Of a stretch of 32,791 bases of DNA, positions 30,404 to 32,791 are shown in pieces. The position numbers and the translations under genes are program-made. The DNA comes from JAVBQJ01 sp045585875 (lineage in GTDB: Bacteria > Verrucomicrobiota > Lentisphaeria > Victivallales > Victivallaceae), in the NCBI GenBank assembly GCA_045585875.1, contig JAZMZH010000137.1:1-32791 (forward strand), in the 5' to 3' direction. A model generated the notes under the pieces. That model was not told the origin of the DNA and did no database searches. It saw only the letters and a program-made list of their open reading frames with translations. Each line of letters opens with the position of its first letter. The first letter of the stretch is position 1.

Positions 30404-31261
30404 TCATTCCGGTCTTATATTCAGATTCACCACGAATCCCTTGAGCCGCCGTCCGGGGGCCGGAGCTTTTTTCAGCCTGCCGCAGAGACGCTCCACCGAT
30501 TCGTCCAGGACGGGATAGCCGGATTTTTCCATCCGGCAGGAGAGGATGGTGCCGTCGGCGGCGATGTCCAGCGTGAGCCGCACCTCCCGGTTGGCGAATT
30601 CCGCCGGAGCGTCGGTGGGCGCGTCGATCCAGAGCCGGTCGATGTAATTTTTCAGTTGGCTCCCGTAGCCCTGGGCGACAGCGCCGGAGGCGCTCTGCCC
30701 TCCCGACGCGGCGCCGGGCTTCCAGCCGTCGTCGTGGACTTTGCCGGAGGATTTTCCGGCGTCGGAATTTTTGGCGGGCGCGGGGGATGCGGCGGGAGCG
30801 GGAGTTGCGGGTTGGGCCGTTTCCTGCTTCTGCGGTTTGGGCGGAGGCGACGGACGTTCGGGACGGCTGGGGACGGCCACGGGAGGCGGCGCCAGGTCCG
30901 GCAGCGTCGAATCCGGAGTCTGCACCACCGGCATCTCGGGCATTTCCGGACGGGAAACCGCCGGGAGCTCCGGCAGCTGCGGAACCGGTTCCGCGGGGGA
31001 CGGCGCAGGCTCCTGCGCCGCGGCGTCGCCCGGAGGCTCGGCGCTGTCGCCGGGCTCCATCATCTCGCCGATTTCGATGGTGACGGATGGGGGCGGCGAA
31101 AAGTCGATCCACCCCAGGATAATGCCGATCACCACCGGCAGGATGAGCGCCAGGGCATGGCCGTAGAGGACATGCTTCAGGATGCTCCGGGATGTCTCCC
31201 GCGAGACCATCTCCCGGCGGGGGCGGTATCGGAAGATCTGTGCAAGCTCTTCGTTGGACAT
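30404..31261 (-). CDS. TonB/TolA-like energy transducer
   Basis: The 285-residue protein has a cytoplasmic N-tail rich in Arg, one transmembrane helix (about 33-51), a long Pro/Glu/Ala-rich periplasmic span (about 55-175), and a C-terminal TonB-like domain (about 200-285: YIDRLWIDAPTDAP ... EVRLTLDIAADGTI ... GYPVLDESVERLCGRLKKAP). It would carry ExbB/ExbD motive force to outer-membrane receptors, or act like TolA. It starts 16 nt after exbD. The TonB-like beta domain with NREVRLTLDIAADGTI favours TonB, but no receptor gene is nearby. Confidence 0.85.
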   Translation of the reverse strand: MSNEELAQIFRYRPRREMVSRETSRSILKHVLYGHALALILPVVIGIILGWIDFSPPPSVTIEIGEMMEPGDSAEPPGDAAAQEPAPSPAEPVPQLPELPAVSRPEMPEMPVVQTPDSTLPDLAPPPVAVPSRPERPSPPPKPQKQETAQPATPAPAASPAPAKNSDAGKSSGKVHDDGWKPGAASGGQSASGAVAQGYGSQLKNYIDRLWIDAPTDAPAEFANREVRLTLDIAADGTILSCRMEKSGYPVLDESVERLCGRLKKAPAPGRRLKGFVVNLNIRPE

Positions 31262-31277
31262 GCCGCGCCGCTCCTGA

Positions 31278-31679
31278 CTATTCGGCCTGTGTCACCAGGC
31301 GCACCCGGCTGATGCCGGAGGTGCGTATCAGACGCCACAATTCCACAACCCTGCCGTAACTCTGGGACTGGTCTCCGGAGAGCAGGACGATCACATCCTT
31401 GTCGGCGGCCAGCCGTGCGCGAAGCGCCGCGGTGAGCTCTTCGGCGCCGATCACCTCATTCTGGAGGCGGTAGAGACCGTCCTTGTCCAAAGCCACATTG
31501 CAGACGTGGGATTCGGGAAGCTGGTCGGAATTCATGGCCGGCGGGGTGACGTCGGCCCCGTACTCCATGAGAGGCATGGAGATCATGAAGATGATGAGGA
31601 GCACGAAGGTCAGATCCAGAAGCGGGGTGACGTTGATCTGATCCATGGCGTCCAGCTGGGAACGGCTCCGTCTTCTCAT
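31278..31679 (-). CDS. exbD: ExbD/TolR biopolymer transport protein
   Basis: The 133-residue protein has the classic start: an Arg-rich tail (MRRRSRSQ), then INVTPLLDLTFVLLIIFMIS with the proton-carrying Asp22 in its single membrane helix. The periplasmic domain follows (VALDKDGLYRLQNE, AADKDVIVLLSGDQSQSYGRVVEL). Its ATG overlaps the exbB stop (ATGA), implying coupled translation in the motor complex. Confidence 0.93.
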   Translation of the reverse strand: MRRRSRSQLDAMDQINVTPLLDLTFVLLIIFMISMPLMEYGADVTPPAMNSDQLPESHVCNVALDKDGLYRLQNEVIGAEELTAALRARLAADKDVIVLLSGDQSQSYGRVVELWRLIRTSGISRVRLVTQAE

Positions 31680-32494
31680 GGCTGCGGCTCCGCGCCGCCG
31701 GAAACCTCCCGGCGGGGCCGGGCGGCGGCGAGCTGTTCGTTTTTGACCTTGGCCATGAACTCCTCGGTGAAGTTGTCCATGTGGACGGTCATCTTGCGGA
31801 TGGAATTCAAAAGCAGGTTGTACCCCACCACCGACGGGATGGCCACCACCAGACCGGCCACGGTGGTGAGCAGGGCTCCGGCCACGCCGGGGGCGAGGGC
31901 GGAAAAATCGGGTTTCTGGGCGATGGCCACGCCGCAGAAGGCGTACATGACGCCCCATACCGTGCCGAAAAGCCCCAGAAACGGGCTCAGGGTCACGATG
32001 GTCCCCAGAAGCGGGATCCCCTCCTCCAGGACCATGATCTGAGCGGAGACTTCCCGCTCCATGGCGATCTGAACCGCCTCGATCTGAGCGCCGGTGAGGG
32101 GATTCGGCTGCGGTTCGGCGATGCCGGGGGAGCCGGGCCCCTGACGCACGGCCGGACGGCTGATGAAGCGCGCTGCCTGCTCGGGATCGTCGAAATAGCA
32201 GTTCAGGAGTTTCTCCATGCCGATCATGTAGATGCCGGTGACCGGGCAGGGTGTTCGCTGGGCCTCCTGGAGGGCGCCGACGATATTCTCACGGTTGGTG
32301 AAACTGTTCAGGAAGCGCTCGCTCATGCGCATGGCCCGGTAGACGTTCAGCCCGCGGCGGATCATGATCCACCAGGCGTAAACGGAGATGATGAGCAGCA
32401 GCAGAACGATGCCTTTGCCGATGATGTCGCTCTCCTTAAAGGCGTAAACGATGCCGGGAGAATCTGCGGCGATGCTCACAAAAGACAAATTCAT
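31676..32494 (-). CDS. exbB: ExbB/TolQ/MotA proton-channel protein
   Basis: The 272-residue inner-membrane protein has TM1 at about 27-46, a cytoplasmic domain, and TM2-TM3 with the family motif GIPLLGTIVTLSPFLGLFGTVWGVMYAF and LAPGVAGALLTTVAGLVVAIPSVVGYNLL. With ExbD it forms the proton-driven motor that powers the TonB-like protein. AAGGAG is 8 nt before the ATG. The cytoplasmic loop contains a Pro/Gly-rich stretch (RQGPGSPGIAEPQPNP) longer than in compact homologues. Confidence 0.93.
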   Translation of the reverse strand: MNLSFVSIAADSPGIVYAFKESDIIGKGIVLLLLIISVYAWWIMIRRGLNVYRAMRMSERFLNSFTNRENIVGALQEAQRTPCPVTGIYMIGMEKLLNCYFDDPEQAARFISRPAVRQGPGSPGIAEPQPNPLTGAQIEAVQIAMEREVSAQIMVLEEGIPLLGTIVTLSPFLGLFGTVWGVMYAFCGVAIAQKPDFSALAPGVAGALLTTVAGLVVAIPSVVGYNLLLNSIRKMTVHMDNFTEEFMAKVKNEQLAAARPRREVSGGAEPQP

Positions 32495-32535
32495 GGAAAT
32501 ATCTCCTTAAAGTGACTGCTCGAGGGCGTGTATTT

Positions 32536-32563
32536 TTGAAAAAAGGTGCTATATTACTACAAT
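32536..32563 (+). promoter_or_regulatory. Promoter of the ROK-family gene
   Basis: TTGAAA (32536-32541), 16-nt spacer, TACAAT (32558-32563), about 60 nt before the TTG start. Confidence 0.6.
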
Positions 32564-32587
32564 AGCAGTTTTTTCGGTTATTTCGAA
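32559..32587 (-). promoter_or_regulatory. Candidate promoter of the exbB operon
   Basis: Minus strand TTCGAA (32587-32582), 17-nt spacer, TATTGT (32564-32559). Its -10 coincides with that of the divergent promoter. The -35 match is weak. Confidence 0.4.
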
Positions 32588-32620
32588 TTTAAAACGCAAA
32601 AAAGTCAGGAATTTTCAGAA

Positions 32621-32791
32621 TTGAACATCATCGGCATAGACTTCGGCGGCACCAAGATCGCCGTGAGCCTCGGCGATACCGACGGCCGCATCCGCGGCGG
32701 GGTGCGTCTCGACAACCGCAATTCCAAACCCGAGGTGATCCTGCCCGGGATCCTCGAGGCGATTGAAAAACTGAGGAAGGACGCCGGAATC
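32621..32791 (+). CDS. ROK-family sugar kinase/regulator, 3' partial
   Basis: The 57 visible codons start with the ROK ATP-phosphate motif GIDFGGTKIAV, followed by GDTDGRI. The absence of an N-terminal helix-turn-helix favours a kinase (glucokinase- or N-acetylhexosamine-kinase-like) over a NagC-type repressor. The start is TTG at 32621, with AGGA 10 nt upstream and no in-frame ATG between promoter and motif. The gene continues beyond the window. Confidence 0.87.
   Translation, partial: MNIIGIDFGGTKIAVSLGDTDGRIRGGVRLDNRNSKPEVILPGILEAIEKLRKDAGI

Noticed and set aside
1..32791. CRISPR array or prophage
   Set aside because: No regularly spaced short repeats and no phage, integrase or transposase genes were seen.

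Overview
The window reads as one stretch of a GC-rich, anaerobic, glycan-degrading bacterial chromosome. The mix fits a gut-type member of the Lentisphaerota/Verrucomicrobiota group (Victivallis-like): many carbohydrate-active enzymes under LacI- and GntR-type regulators, an oxygen-sensitive glycyl radical enzyme, an EF-G2-type translation factor, a Thi4 thiazole synthase, tandem secretin-like proteins and an ExbB/ExbD/TonB set. The taxonomic placement is inference; no rRNA gene is present. No transposase, integrase, phage gene or CRISPR array was seen.

Layout. 1-4522 (+) is a sugar operon: a GH130 glycoside phosphorylase (5' truncated by the window), a CE7 deacetylase, a large putative glycosidase, and two translationally coupled four-helix membrane proteins with opposite charge bias. 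4687-7195 (-) holds an alpha/beta hydrolase and a tandem amidohydrolase. 7443-9752 (+) is a GH94 phosphorylase. 9771-10358 (-) is a flavodoxin. 10518-12825 (-) is a ketose 3-epimerase plus a fucose/arabinose-isomerase-like enzyme, divergent from a LacI regulator (12999-14000) with two clear operators between them. 14001-14790 carries a tandem non-coding repeat ending in a tRNA-His gene. A metallo-beta-lactamase-fold hydrolase follows (15013-15771), then a structured leader with a terminator in front of an EF-G2 gene (16187-18199).

18329-23768 (-) is the most distinctive block: a divergent glycyl radical enzyme, a GntR/LacI-type chimeric regulator, a short radical-SAM activase and an FGGY kinase, overlapping or nearly so. 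They are divergent from a mannose-6-phosphate isomerase gene, with a palindrome lying between overlapping promoters. 25635-26432 (-) is thi4, preceded by a TPP riboswitch whose two conserved halves are separated by a 165-nt segment bounded by 17-nt inverted repeats. 26826-29938 (-) encodes two secretin-like proteins from one strong promoter. 30404-32494 (-) encodes ExbB, ExbD and a TonB-like protein, divergent from the start of a ROK-family gene cut by the window end.

Together the genes suggest uptake and phosphorolytic, isomerising or radical conversion of host or plant sugars. Each cluster has its own local regulator or promoter. Substrates of the GH94, GHL6-like, isomerase/epimerase and glycyl radical enzymes cannot be read from sequence alone.
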